Below the pieces are notes generated by a model. That model made no database searches. It saw only the letters and a program-made list of their open reading frames with translations, and was not told the origin of the DNA. From NCBI RefSeq assembly GCF_910594005.1, contig NC_057829.1:58511001-58575000 (forward strand): a stretch of DNA of 64,000 nucleotides. Reading direction: 5' to 3'. The position numbers were made by a program, and so were the translations under genes. Source of the stretch: Cervus elaphus. Taxonomy: Eukaryota > Chordata > Mammalia > Artiodactyla > Cervidae. The stretch's first letter is position 1. Each line of letters begins with the position of its first letter. Positions 1 to 11,444 of the stretch are shown in pieces.

Positions 1-470
1 CATTCCTCTATGGCATGTGGCATGTGCCAAGCAGAATAACAGCCTCCCAAATACATTCACATTCTCATCTCTGGAACCTACATGGTAAAAGAGACTTTGC
101 CGATGTGATTTTAACAAAGAGAGATATCTGAATGGGCCCAATGAAGTCATGTGGGTCCTTAAAAGGGAAAGAGGGAGACAAGAGCATCACAGAAGAGAGG
201 CAATGATGGGAGCAGACTTGGAGAGATTTTAAGATGTAACACTGCTGGCTTTGAAGATGGGGGACGGGAAACAAGCAAAAGAATGTAGGCAGCTTCTAGA
301 AAAGACAAGAGAATGGAGTTTCCCATGCACATTCCCAATACCATACTGTCAGCTCACTGAGGGCTGTTTTGGACTTCAGACATTCACAACTGTAAGAAAA
401 TTATATTTTAAGCCACTAAATTAGTGATAATTTGGTACAGTCGCAATAGGAAACAAATACATGGCATAAG
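1..470 (+). repeat. MaLR (MLT1-type) LTR remnant
   Basis: The run from an 'ACTTTGCCGATGTGATTTTA' motif near 96 through 'GGGTCCTTAAAAGGGA' to 'TTTTAAGCCACTAAATTAG' and 'GCAATAGGAAAC' follows the MLT1 LTR consensus in + orientation. It is heavily diverged and its left end lies outside the window. Confidence 0.65.
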
Positions 471-530
471 CTAACCAAAGCTAAAGTTAGATTCTGTTGC
501 TCACAACAAATAAACAGTTTGGCAACAGCT

Positions 531-639
531 CCTGGAGAAGGGAAAGGCAACCCATTCCAGTATTCTGACCTGGAGAATTCCATGGACAGTCCATGGCTTT
601 GCAAAGAGTCGGAACTGACTAAGCAACTTTCACTTCACT
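531..639 (+). mobile_element. BovA SINE monomer, internally shortened
   Basis: It matches BovA from 'GGAGAAGGGAAAGGCAACCC' to 'GACTAAGCAACTTTCACTTC' but lacks the 'AGGAGCCTGGCGGGC' block between 'ATGGACAG' and 'TCCATGG'. It has no tRNA head. Confidence 0.85.
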
Positions 640-967
640 CAGTACAGTCACTAGGAGAGTCTAAAGAATGGGCAGGTCTCTGCTGGGTGGTTGTTCAAGT
701 CCTTATGGCATCTATTGGGATCACCGGGGGGCATCCTATTTGTAGCCGAATTGGTCTTGGGGGGAGGTGAATTTTAAGTTGACTTTACTCATTTGTCTGG
801 CACATTAACAAGGACAGTTTGAAGGCTAAGCCTTTCTCAATCTCCTTGTGATCTCAGGGATTGTCCACACGATCCTTCCAGCAGTATTGCCAGACTTCAT
901 ATATGGGAGCTCTGAGTTCCAAGACTGAGGGTTCCAAGAGAACCAGGCAAAGGTTCTAAGGCTTCTT
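640..967. other. no recognised feature
   Basis: I see only unremarkable unique-looking sequence between the BovA copy and the L1 3' end. No splice-framed ORF or repeat consensus was recognised. Confidence 0.5.
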
Positions 968-3231
968 TTCAATTTTTTATTTTTAATTGATTGATGATTG
1001 GTTTACAATACTGGATTGGTTTCTGTCACACAACATAAATTACCCATAGGGGTATATATCAGCTCAGTTCAGTTGTTCAGTCATGTCAGACTCTTTGCAA
1101 CCCCATGGACTGCAGCACGTCAGGCCTCCCTGTCCATCATCAACTCCGGAGTTTACTCAAACTCATGTCCATTGAGTTGGTGATGCCATCCAACCATCTC
1201 ATCCTCTGTTGTCCCCTTCTCCTCCCACCTTCAATCTTTCCCAGCATCAGGGTCTTTTCAAATGAGTCAGTTCCTTGTATCAGGTGGCCAAAGTATTGGA
1301 GCTTCAGCTTCAGGATCAGTCCTTCCAATGAATATTCAGGACTGATCTCCTTTAGATGGACTGGGTGGATCTCCTTGCAGTCCAAGGGACTCTCAAGAGT
1401 CTTCTCCAATACCACAGTTCAAAAGCATCAGTTCTTCGGCGCTCAGCTTTCTTTACAGTGCAACTCTCACATCCATACATGACTACTGGAAAAACCGTAG
1501 CTTTGACTAGATGGACATTTGTTGGCAAAGTAATGTCTCTGCTTTTTAATAATATGCTGTCTAGGTTGGTCATAAATTTTCTTTCAAGGAGTAAGCATCT
1601 TTTAATTTCATGGTTGCAGTCACCATCTGCAGTGATTTTGGAGACCAAAAAAATAGTCTGACACTGTTTCCCCATCTATTTGCCATAAAATGATGGGACT
1701 GGATGCCATGATCTTAGTTTTCTGAATGTTTAGCTTTAAGCCAACTTTTTCACTCTCCTCTTTCACTTTCATCAAGAGGCTCTTTAGTTCTTCTTCACTT
1801 TCTGTCATAAGGGTGGTGTCATCTGCATATCTGAAGTTATTGATATTTCTCCTGGCAATCTTGATTCCAGCTCAGCATTTCTCATGATGTACTCTGCATA
1901 TAAGTTAAATAAGCAGGGTGACAATATACAGCCTTGACATACTACTTTCCCTATTCAGAACCAGTCTGTTGTTCCATGTCCAGTTCTAACTGCTACTTCC
2001 TGACCTGCATACAGATTTCTCAAGAGGCAGGTCTGGTCATCTGGCATTCCCATCTCTTGAAGAATTTTCCACAGTTTGTTGTGATCCACACAGTCGAAGG
2101 TGTTGGCATAGTCAATAAAGCAGAAGTAGATGTTTTTTTGGAACTCCTTTGCTTTTTTGATGATCCAACGGATGTTGACAATTTGATCTCTGGTTCCTCT
2201 GCCTTTTCTAAGTCCAGCTTGAACATCTGGAAGTTCACAGTTCATGTACTGTTGAAGCCTGGCTTGGAGAATTTTGAGCATTACTTTACAAGTGTGTGAG
2301 ATGAGTGCAATTGTGCGGTAGTTTGAGCATTCTTTGCCATTGCCTGTCTTTGGGATTGGAATGAAAACTGACCTTTTCCAGTCCTGTGCCCACTGCTGTA
2401 CATATATTCCCTCCCTTTTGAATCTCCCTCCTACCTCCCACCCATTTCCACCTCTCTAGGTTATTACAGTGCCCCCATCTGAGTTCCCCAAGTCCTTCAG
2501 CAAATTCCCATTGGCTATCTATTTACATATGTTAGTGCATATGCATAAATGCTACTGTCTCCATTTATTTCACCCTCTCCCTTTTCTCCCCCACCCTTGT
2601 CCATAATTCTGTTCTCTATGTCTGCATCTCCACTGCTGTTTTGTGAGCAGATTCATCAGTATCATCCTTCCAGATTCTATATATATGCACTAATATACAA
2701 TATTTGTTTTTCTTTTTCTGATTTACTTTACTCTGTATCATAGGCTCTAGGTTTATCCACCTCATTAGAACTGACTCAAACGTGCTCCTTTTTACAGCTG
2801 AGTAGTATTTCATTGTATATATGTACCACAGCTTCTTTATCCATTCATGTCGATGGACATCTAGGTTGCTTCCATATCCTAGCTATTGTAACTAGCGCTG
2901 CAGTGAACACTGGGGTACATGTGTCTTTTTCAGCTTTGATTTCTTCAGGGTATATGCCTAGAAGTGGTATTGCTGGGTCATATGGTGATTTTATTCCTAG
3001 TTTTTTAAGGAATCTCCATATGGTCCTCTATAGTGGCTTCATTAATTTACATTCCCACCAGCAGTGCAGGAGGGTTCCCTTTTCTCCACCTGCTCTCCAG
3101 CACTTGTTGTTTTTGGATTTTTTGATTATGGCCATTGTGTCTGGGGTGAAGTGACACCTCGTTGTAGTTTTGATTTGTATTTCTCTAATAACGAGTGATG
3201 TTGAGCATCTCTTCATTTGTTTATTAGCCAT
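968..3231 (-). mobile_element. L1 3' segment, interrupted by a BovB
   Basis: In antisense to the + strand, 968-1,060 is an L1 3' end and 2,397-3,231 continues into the L1 3' UTR and the ORF2 C-terminus. Translating the minus strand at 3,231-3,028 gives the ORF2 end motif MANKQMKRCSTSLVIREIQI, and 2,813-2,616 gives MKYYSAVKRSTFESVLMRW, with stops and frame changes. It is 5'-truncated and inactive. The two halves fit together across the BovB insertion. Confidence 0.85.
1061..2396 (-). mobile_element. BovB (RTE-type) LINE, 5'-truncated, nested in L1
   Basis: About 1.3 kb of the BovB 3' portion in minus orientation. The + strand begins with the familiar 'AGCTCAGTTCAGTTGTTCAG' and ends near 'CAGTCCTGTGCCCACTGCTG'. 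The minus strand encodes degraded reverse transcriptase, including FIDYANTFDCVDHNK (RT motif A region, about 2,080-2,130). The ORF is cut by stops and frameshifts. Short 'TATAT'-type flanks may be the target duplication. BovB is characteristic of ruminants and squamates and points to horizontal origin of the family, not of this copy. Confidence 0.92.
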
Positions 3232-4034
3232 CTTATGAGCTAGTTTTTATTGCTTAAGAAGCAGCACATAAAGTTAGCTATACACACACACACACACACA
3301 AAGCACATGGCTAAGAATTGGGGAGTAGTAGTGCCCCTCGAGCAAGATTTGAGGCACTGTTACTGGTGGAGGGAGAAAGGATGCTAGAACCAAAACCACA
3401 GGACTCTTCTAATGAAGACACAGAAGGCAGCCAGTTGAGAGATATGAGAAAAGCAACCCCCATAGCCAACCTACTTTAAAATCCCTATTTTAAAGAATGA
3501 GTCTATAGCTTAAAAGACATCAAATATGTAAAATAAGTGTTAAATGAATGGGGACTATGGGTTTCATTATTTGTTTCTTGTTTAAATTATTTTTTAATGT
3601 ACTGATAAAATAACAATATTAAGAGAAATGAAAACATTCAGAATCTCACCACACTGGCACACAGTTTTGAGTTTTTTCTCTCCTTCCAGTCCATATAACC
3701 TTGGTCTCCATATTTTTGAAGGTTAACTAATTTGTTATTTTATCTTTAGAATACCCACACAACCAGGATTCATTAAAGTATGGTGTCTTTATTTACCAAT
3801 TCATGAAAGTTTATAGGAAATAAATTTAACTTCATTGAGATTATTTTTTCTTTACTGCATAAACTGCAATTGTCTTAAGTTAAAGAAAAGCTCATCTATA
3901 ATTCTGACACTATAGTACAGTGAATTAAATGTTTGTATATTACCTGTTAATCGTGGTTCATATACATTCATGCTCTTTTCCCCTAAAGTTGGAATCTATT
4001 TCTATTTTTCCAACTATTTACTTAAAATTTTTTT
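3232..4034. other. no recognised gene; CA microsatellite inside
   Basis: AT-rich intergenic sequence with a (CA)n tract at 3,281-3,300 (about ten units). I recognise no gene or clear repeat family in the rest. Confidence 0.5.
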
Positions 4035-4862
4035 AATTTACAGAGAAGATTCAAAATAATATCTTTATATCCCCTATACATAGATCTACCAATTGTGACT
4101 ATTTTGCCACATTTGCTTTTGCTCTTTCTCTCTGTGTCTCATTCACACTCCTCCACACAACAGACACATACACTATTTCCTTTTGCTGAACCATCTGAAA
4201 GTTCTAGACATCATAATACCTGATGCCTGAATACTCAATCATGTGTCTTCTACGTAACCAAAATACGACTGCCGTACACAAAAAATTTGACACTTATATA
4301 ACAGTATCTAATATACAGCACATAAGCATATACTTCCAGAATATCTTCTAATGTTGCTCTTTAAAACTTGGGACTTAATCAAGGTTCACTCATTACATCT
4401 TTGTCACATCTCTTAGCTTTCTTTTGGTCTAGAAAAGTGTCCTGTCATAGTTTTAACTCTTTCAGAGACTGACTTTTATTTGAAGAGTCCTGACCAATTG
4501 TTTCATTGTATATCTTACATTCTAGATTTGCCACATTGTATTCTCATGATTAAATTCAGGTCAAACATTTTGCTCAAGAGCACTATGTATGTGATGATGT
4601 ACATGTGCTTGTCACTGCATCCCAAGAGGAAGCACATGATGTCAGGTTGTCCAGTTACTGGTCATGCTAATCTTCACTCCTGGGTTAAAGTACTGTCTGT
4701 TGTGAAAGTACCTTTTCCCTTTGTAGTTAATAATTAATCTATGGAGGTGACACTCAGAGACTGTGTGACTATCTCATTTCCCAACAACATTTTACCCAGA
4801 GGATTGGGATCCCTTGACAATGTTTCCTAATTACTACACTGGTGGCTACAAATGGCAGTGTT
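4035..4862 (-). repeat. old L1 (L1M-type) 3' UTR fragment
   Basis: The + strand follows the antisense of an L1M 3' UTR: 'TTATATCCCCTATACATAGA', 'TTTGCCACATTTGCTTTTGC', 'CATGATGTCAGGTTGTCC' and 'CCCTTTGTAGTTAATAATTA'. It is strongly diverged with no open frame of interest. Confidence 0.65.
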
Positions 4863-4959
4863 AATTCAGTCACTATTCCTGTTTACAGATTTAGCTGACA
4901 CACTTCTGTATAAATGAGCTCTATTCCTCCCCTTTGAAACATCAATATAAACTCTGTTT

Positions 4960-5345
4960 TCCATGCCTGTGTGGTCTTCTCTCACACTGACACTAGACTT
5001 GGTCATGTGACTTGCTTTGGTCATAGGGACCCTAGCAAGCAAGACCAAGTAGAAGCTTGATTAGCTCTTGCATTAGAACTTGTCTCCTGGGAACATTCTT
5101 TTGTAAAACCAAGCCATCGAGCTATAACAAAGTCCAGGTTATCCTGTTGGAGATGGAGACCACATAGAAAGGCCTAGGAGAGTAAGACACCACGTGAAGA
5201 ATGAGGCCAAAGCGTAAGGCAGCCATAGGAATGGTTCCCACTGACAGCTCGTGGAGCAAAAGAACCACCCTCAAATCATGAGAAGTTATAAACTGTCATT
5301 GTTTTAAGCCACTAAGTTTGGGGCATTACATTTTATTAGATAACT
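4960..5345 (+). repeat. LTR-like ancient repeat (MaLR/ERVL-type), family uncertain
   Basis: Contains 'CATGTGACTTGCTTTGGTCA' and ends 'TTTTAAGCCACTAAGTTTGG' ... 'TTAGATAACT', the typical ending of an old ERVL/MaLR LTR in + orientation. No open reading frame. Confidence 0.5.
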
Positions 5346-5369
5346 AAAATAAAACACATACTCAGAGAA

Positions 5370-5835
5370 GTCTTAATGGTAATGTTGCATAAAAAACTAC
5401 CCCCAAACTTAAAAGCTTCAACCAAGAATTTATTATTATTTCTCGTGATTAAGTAGGTCAAAATTCAGAAAAGGAACAGCAGGGAAGACTTGATACTGCT
5501 CTACAATGTCTGAGACCTCCGTAAGGATGATGTGAATGTGGGAGGCTGGAACAACTGGGAGTTGTCTGGTACTTCCCCCATATATATATATGGCTTATCC
5601 GCATGACTAGCTTAGGCTTCCGAGCAATATGGCAACCTCATAGTAACTGTTTCTCACATGGCATTTAAGGGCTCCTAAGAGCCAGTGTTCCCAGAGACAG
5701 GAAGAGGAAGCTCCTTAAGATCCAAGTCTGCACACTGGCATAGTTACTTCTTCCACTGAATTCTATTGGTCAAAACAGCATCCGAACCTGCCTACAGTCA
5801 ATCAGGAACACAGAATCTACCTCTTGATAGGAAGA
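5370..5835 (+). repeat. ancient interspersed repeat, copy 1
   Basis: 'TGCATAAAAAACTACCCCCA' through 'TTCTATTGGTCAAAACAG' to 'CTACCTCTTGATAGGAAGA' follows a mammalian-wide consensus that I recognise but cannot name safely. A second copy of what looks like the same family, in the same orientation, is at about 54,525-55,030. It holds a (TA)n tract at 5,579-5,592. Confidence 0.5.
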
Positions 5836-5922
5836 AGTCAAAAAATCTACAGTATCTTTAATCTGCCAAACATCTCTTCTTTATCATTCTATTCTCTCCT
5901 CCTATAGGAAACTGTTTTAATT

Positions 5923-5944
5923 GTGTGTGTGTGTGTGTGTGTGT
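5923..5944. repeat. (TG)n microsatellite
   Basis: Eleven TG units in a row, then 'TACATGCACGCACG'. This length class is often polymorphic. Confidence 0.9.
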
Positions 5945-6059
5945 ACATGCACGCACGTTTTCAAAAATAGGTGAAAAAACCTGTAAGTTTTATTTCTCCT
6001 TTCTTTTAATACAATAGGTAGCAATATTTAAATGTTCTTTTGTACATTGCTTTCTTCCT

Positions 6060-6617
6060 AGATAGCTTTATTGAGGTATTAATACTATATAATAAATTTC
6101 ACATATCTAAAGTGCATAATTTTATAAATTTTGACCTGTGTATATACCTATGAACCACCAATACAATCAAGATAGTGAACAAGTCCATCATCTCTCTCTC
6201 ATTTTCTTTGGTCACACCAGGAGGCTTGCAGGATGTTAGTTCACCCACCAGTAAAAGCACAGAGTGTCCTAATCACCGGACTACCAAGGAATTCCCAACC
6301 CCTGTCTCATAATCCTTTTCTCCTGACACTCTCTCCCACCCTGTCCCCAGACAACCATTGATCTGCTTTCAGTCATTACATATTAGCTTGCATTTTATAG
6401 AATTATATATAAATAGAATAATACAATATATCTTTCTTTTATGTTCTTCTAGAACTTTGACTTCTTTCACAAGATATAATTATTTTGAATTCTTCCATAT
6501 TGCTGCATGTATCAGCAGTCTTTTTTAAATTGATGAGTACTATCTAATTATATAGCTATATCACAACTTGTTTATCCATTCATCTGTTGATAGGTATTTA
6601 GGTTGTTTCTAGTTCAA
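6060..6617 (-). repeat. old L1M fragment, interrupted by a CHR-type SINE
   Basis: The + strand reads as antisense L1M: 'AGCTTTATTGAGGTATTAAT', 'CTTTCACAAGATATAATTAT', 'TATCCATTCATCTGTTGATA'. The SINE at 6,203-6,300 splits it. Confidence 0.65.
6203..6300 (-). mobile_element. CHR-2-type tRNA SINE fragment
   Basis: Antisense of the cetruminant CHR SINE: 'TTTGGTCACACCAGGAGGCT', then 'GAGTGTCCTAATCACCGGAC' and 'ACCAAGGAATTCCC'. It sits inside the L1M fragment. Confidence 0.75.
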
Positions 6618-6860
6618 GGCTTGTTGTATTCTGCTCAAACTGCTGTAATAAAATACCATAGACTGGGTGACTCAAAAAATAGACATTTGTTTCTCATAGT
6701 TCTGTGGACTCTGAAGTCCAAGATCAAGGTGCCAGCTGATTCAGCTCTTGATAAGGGCCCTCCTCATGGCTCACAGACAACTACCTTCTTGCTATATCTT
6801 TACATGGTAGAGAGGGAGCAAGCTCTGGTCTTTCTTCCTCTTCTTATATGAACACTACTC
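6618..6860 (-). repeat. MaLR (MLT1-type) LTR fragment
   Basis: 'AATACCATAGACTGGGTG' and 'AAGTCCAAGATCAAGGTGCC' followed by 'CTTCTTATATGAACACTA' are the antisense of an MLT1 LTR 3' part. Confidence 0.65.
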
Positions 6861-6864
6861 CCCA

Positions 6865-7010
6865 CTAGGCAGTGAATACTGTTATTATCAGCATTTTACA
6901 GAGAATGAAACTGAGTCACAGGTAAATGAACTTGCCTAAGTTCCCACAGCAATAAAGAACAGAGTCAGAATTGAGGTCAAGGTCATCTAAATCCAGGCTG
7001 CGCCTTAACC
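6865..7010 (-). repeat. MIR SINE
   Basis: 'CATTTTACAGAGAATGAAAC' and 'AGAACAGAGTCAGAATT' ... 'CTTAACCA' are the antisense of the MIR core and tRNA-like head. Confidence 0.75.
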
Positions 7011-7591
7011 ATGGTTCTATATCTGCTTATTGAGCACCTTCTATGCACCTGGTCCGATTCTTGGTACTATCCTAGGATACCAGCTAACAAGCAAAACCCC
7101 TGATCTCATGGAGCCTTCAATGGGGAAGCAGACATTAATCATATTAATAAATCAATCTACAATATGCCTGCTGGAGATGTAAGATATGGAGAAAAATAAA
7201 ATGGGGTAAGGAGGATAAAGAACGCTGGGGTGTGCAGGCAGTAGGGGTTGCTGTTTTGCCGTTTAGATTTGTCAGGAAAAAGTATACTGATTAGGACACA
7301 TTTGAGCAAGAACATGAAGGAAGTGAGGATGAAACCATAGAAAACATCTAAGGGAAAATAAATATAAAGTCCCTGAAGTAGAAAAATGCCCATAATGTTA
7401 AAAAACAAGAAGAAGGTAAGTAGGATGGAGAGGAAAAGTAGAAAGGGAGAAAGAGAGAAGTTAGGGATACCAGGTCATGCAGGGCCTTAAAGGCCAAGGA
7501 GGGACTTCTGAGTGAGGTGGGAGCCCATGAAGGGTTCCGAATAGAAGACAGATGTGATTCAGTCATGAAATGTGACTAACTCACATTGTGT
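7011..7591 (+). repeat. ancient LINE-like repeat (L2/MER type), left part
   Basis: 'TATTGAGCACCTTCTATGCA', 'GATCTCATGGAGCCTTCAAT', 'GGTCATGCAGGGCCTTAAAG' and 'GTGATTCAGTCATGAAATG' follow a well-known ancient mammalian consensus. It resumes at about 8,601 after an L1 insertion. Other copies lie near 11,930-12,120 and 46,140-46,460. Confidence 0.55.
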
Positions 7592-7607
7592 AAGAATTAT
7601 TCTAGCT

Positions 7608-8584
7608 GTACTATGGAGAAAAGTATGGAGATTCCTTAAAAAACTAGGAATAAAACTACCATATGATCCAGCAATCCCAGTACTGGGCATATACCTTGAG
7701 GAAACCATAACTGAGAAAGATACATGTACCCCAAAGTTCATAGCAGCACTATTTACAATAGCTAGTACATGGAAGCAACCTAGATGTCTACCAACAGATG
7801 AACAGATAAAGAAGTTAAGGTACATATATACAATGGAGTACTATTTAGCCATAAAAGAATGAATTTGAGTCAGTTGTAGTGAGATGGATGAACCTAGACC
7901 TATAAAGTAAATCAGAAAGAGAAAAACAAGTATCATATATTAATGCTTATATGTGGAATCCTGAAAAACGGTATCAATGAACCTATTTGTAGGGAAGGAA
8001 TGGAGAGACAGATGTCAAGAACAGACTTGGACACAGTCGGGGAAGAAGAAAGTGGGACGAATGGAGAAAGTGCGTGCTGAGTCACTTCAGTCATGTCTGA
8101 CTCTCTGTGACCCTATGGACCATGGCCTGCCAGGCTCCTCTGTCCATGGGATTCTCCAGGCAAGAATACTGGAGTGGGTTTCCATTTCCTTCTCCAGTGA
8201 TAAAGTATGAAGTGAGTGAAGTGAAGTCACTCAGTCATGTCCAACTCTTTGCGACCCCATGGACTGTAGCCTACCAGGCTCCTCCATCCATGGGATTCTC
8301 CAGGCAAGAGTACTGGAGTGGGTTGCCATTGCTTCTCCTATGGAGAAAGCAGCATCAATGTATATAAACTACCATGTGCAAAATGGATAGCTGGTGAGAA
8401 ATTGTTGTATAGCGCAGGGAGCCCAGCATGGTGGTCTGTGATGACCCAGAAGAGTGGGATACGGGGAGGGAGGTGACATACATGTAATTATGGCTGAATC
8501 ACATTGTTGCATGGCAGAAACCAACACAACACTGTAAAGCAATTTGCCTCCAATTAAAGAATAAATAATAAGAACAAAGATAAA
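7608..8584 (+). mobile_element. L1 3' end with 16-bp target duplication, interrupted by Bov-A2
   Basis: The sense-strand L1 ORF2 tail (GDT-like 'TATGGAGATTCCTTAAAAAA', then an encoded KLGIKLPYDPAIPVLGIYLE) runs into the L1 3' UTR and an A-rich tail ending near 8,584. It is flanked by AAGAATTATTCTAGCT (7,592-7,607) and AAGAATTATTCTGGCT (8,585-8,600), which differ at one base. It interrupts the ancient repeat around it and itself hosts a Bov-A2. It is 5'-truncated and non-coding. Confidence 0.9.
8071..8339 (-). mobile_element. Bov-A2 SINE dimer with 10-bp target duplication
   Basis: Two head-to-tail BovA units in minus orientation, starting near 8,071 and 8,215 ('GTCACTCAGTCATGTCCAAC'). They are flanked by ATGGAGAAAG at 8,061-8,070 and again at 8,340-8,349. 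It lies within the L1 at 7,608-8,584, so it is the younger insertion. Confidence 0.93.
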
Positions 8585-8600
8585 AAGAATTATTCTGGCT

Positions 8601-9479
8601 ATGGTATGGAAAGTAGATGGTAGAAGGCAACAGCAGAAGCAGACGGATCAGACAGGAGGCTGTTGGCAAGGGTGCAGGTCAAAGATGATGGCGGCTCTGG
8701 CCAAAGCAGGTGGCAAGAAATGAACACTATCTTTGGGGCACATAGCAGCCTCATTGCTTGTTTCCTGGGGGCTCTAGCTTCTCAGAAACTCATCACTGAC
8801 CTATGGGCACATCACAGACTACTTGAAGCCTATCTAAGAGTTTACTGAGTATCCAGGGTCTTCTGGGTTAAGGAAAGTGTCTTTAATCAGAACAGCAGCT
8901 CTGTGTTGTCTGACATCATGTAATGTGTTTAGCTTAATATAGATGAATAATGAAAAACTTTAATGAACTACGGCAGAGCCTGCAGCCTCTGATAAATCTG
9001 AGCATTACTGCTCTTCCGACAGGAGAATTATGCTCAGGGTTCAGATAAAATTGCATTAACTGTTGCTTCTATGTACTCAATAAAAAGCAGAAGCATGAGT
9101 CACATCCCCAATTCTAAAAGTAATACTTTTGAATACTGTGGTAAAGTCTGCAGAAATGCATCCAGCTGGATGTCAAGGACCGATCCTTTGTGGAGTTACC
9201 TTGGTCAAGGGCTGGTCCTTGGCTTTGAGGGGTCAGAGATCTAATTTGGTTGTTGATCCAAAGCTGCTCAAAGGCTGAAGGCAGCTTCTGGCCTGCCTGA
9301 AGGTATACGTGGCCCAAAGCAGAGGTCATGTTGGTGTCTCCATGTGGGATCCAGAGTCTGAGGAAGATGTTGTGAGGTGTCAGATGGTTTAACTGAGATG
9401 CCACTCTCAGCACTGGGGCACTCAGGAGGAAGCTGGGTCATCAGAGATCAGGACAACATAATCATTAACTCTAGGGAAC
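8601..9479. other. end of the ancient repeat, then no recognised feature
   Basis: The first 100 bp or so continue the ancient repeat split by the L1. The rest has no recognised repeat or gene. Open frames here are short and lack supporting signals. Confidence 0.45.
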
Positions 9480-9640
9480 AACTGCCTGGGTTCAAATCCT
9501 TGGTTCAAATCCCGATTCTGCCACTTAAATTGCTTAATCTTCCTGAATCTACACTCAGTGAGTTAAAATGTATGAGGTACATAAAATAGCACCTGGCATA
9601 TTGTGTTTTTACATGATAATATCACAGTTAATAGTAGAAC
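9480..9640 (+). repeat. MIR SINE
   Basis: 'GGTTCAAATCCCGATTCTGC' (B-box-like head), then 'TGCTTAATCTTCCTGAATCT' and 'ATAGCACCTGGCATATTG' follow MIR in + orientation. Confidence 0.75.
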
Positions 9641-9744
9641 AAAGATAAGGTAAATCGGAACAGCTACCAAGGGATCAGACTGAAAAAGAACCTATGTTTT
9701 ACAAGGTGAAGCCCAAAAACTAATTCTCCCTGGTTAAGATCTGC

Positions 9745-10090
9745 CTGAACAGTGGACCTCCAACAATATCTATCTCCCAATCCCCCAGAACCTAGGAACA
9801 TGCTACCTTACATGGCAACAAGGGACTGTGCAGATATAATTATGTTAAGGATCCTGAGATGGGTAGATTATCTTGGATTATCCAGGCAAGCCCAAGATCT
9901 TCCCATGGACCCTTGTAAAAGGGAGACAGGAAGATCAGAGGAATATATGTGACAACAGAAGCAAAGATCAGAGTGACAGAAGCCATGAACCAAGATACCA
10001 TATTATAACAGTTGAAGGGAGAAGATAAAATTGTATGAAAAACTGCAAAAAAAGCAGTTATAAAGAAACTATCAATAAAATAGGATGACA
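9745..10090 (+). repeat. MaLR (MLT1-type) LTR fragment
   Basis: 'GGGACTGTGCAGATATAATT', 'AAGGATCCTGAGATGGGTAG' and 'TTATCTTGGATTATCCAGGC' are diagnostic MLT1 phrases. The 3' end is missing. Confidence 0.75.
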
Positions 10091-10106
10091 TGGTAAAAAC
10101 TCATTA

Positions 10107-10455
10107 CTCACTGGGCTTCCCTAGTGGCTCAGTGATAAAGAATCCTCCTGCCAATGCAGGAGATACAGGTTCGATCCCTGTTCTAAGAAGATCCCACATG
10201 CCATAAAGCAACTAAGCCTGAGTACCACAACTATCAAGCCTGTGCTCTAGAGCCTGGGAACCACAACTACTGAAGCCCATGCACCCTAGAGACCATGCTC
10301 CACAACAAGAGAAGCCACTGCAATGAGAGCCCGGGCACTGCAACCAAGAGTAGCCCCTGTTTGCCACAACTAGGAAAAAGCCCACACAGCAATGAAGACC
10401 CAGCACAGCCAAAAATAAATAAATACATAGATAAATAAAATTCTAAAACAACAAC
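10107..10455 (+). mobile_element. CHR-type tRNA SINE, near full length, 11-bp target duplication
   Basis: A tRNA-like head ('GGCTTCCCTAGTGGCTCAGT' A-box region and 'GGTTCGATCCC' B box) is followed by the CHR body ('CCACAACAAGAGAAGCCACT') and an A-rich tail with AAATA repeats. It is flanked by AAAACTCATTA at 10,096-10,106 and 10,456-10,466. This SINE group is specific to cetruminants. Confidence 0.9.
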
Positions 10456-10466
10456 AAAACTCATTA

Positions 10467-11444
10467 TTGATTGCCTTATAGAATGATCACCTTCCATGCA
10501 GGGAAAGTAGTCTTGAGAAATACCTTTCCAACTGGGAAGCACTGGCATAGCTCAAAAGAGAGGACCTGGAGTTTTTTCCCTCCTGTAATTCAGAAGATTA
10601 ACTTGTTTGTTCTTTCTAGGGCAAAAGAGGAGAGAATGTGTTAAAAGACCCTCATGCAGTAGATACAGGATAAAAATGTACTATTATTATTCATTATTTG
10701 TCAATGCCCAGTCTTCTATGGTTCTGAGTTCACTGGGTAAGTAAAGTTACAAATACACAGCAAGTGGTCTCACTTACTAGGGCAATGGTGTGTCTAAAAT
10801 ATTTACATTTAGAGGGCGGATGATAGGAAGGTCATCTGAATCCCACACTGAGGTCCACTGCAATGACAAATGGCAGTGTTTGCTCTTCAAAGGAATGTGG
10901 CTGTACACCATTACCCGCCTGACTCAGGGTAAGTGCCTGGCATGTGCAAGCTTCTTGGCAGAAAAGGCATCCAGCGTTATCCGAACAAGGCCCACCAGAG
11001 ACACTGCCCCATGACTGCTGATGACCTTCAAGTCCCTTATCCCCAAGGACAAGCAAAGAGCTTCCCACATGTGAGCTTGCTGGCTGCTGCCTTAACTCTA
11101 AATCTTCCCCTGACTGCTTACTTTTCCATTTTGATTCCTGTCTTCACTGTTAACCTTCAGGACCATTTCCCCACCAGTCGACCTTGGACCTTTCAGTATC
11201 AATTCTTGTTCTCCGTCCCAACTGTGCTGCTGCCTCACACCAGATCACATAAGCCCCATTCCAAGTGTACTTCAACCCTCCAAGGCAGCTTTTCCCCCAG
11301 CGCTACCCATGTGAACCATCCCCCAGCCCTCAGACTTTCCCCAGGGCATTTCATGAACTTGAAACTAAGCATTCAGAGTGTCTTTCCGGGATATTGGTTT
11401 TGATGCAGCGTAGTAATTGGAGTTAACCAAGTATGTTACAGAAA
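10467..11444. other. no recognised gene or repeat
   Basis: Unique-looking sequence. An open frame of 156 codons at 10,933-11,403 (+) has no recognisable domain, and its composition gives no coding signal that I can see. Confidence 0.45.

Noticed and set aside
1140..1415. Small host gene on the minus strand (91 codons, MVLEKTLESPLDCKEI...)
   Set aside because: This is BovB coding text repeated at every BovB copy in the window.
10112..10190. tRNA genes at SINE heads (here and in each Bov-tA)
   Set aside because: A and B boxes are present but the tRNA fold is incomplete and continuous with SINE bodies; these are tRNA-derived SINEs.
10933..11403. 156-codon + frame
   Set aside because: No recognisable domain, no promoter or splice framing. 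Length alone is weak evidence in 64 kb.
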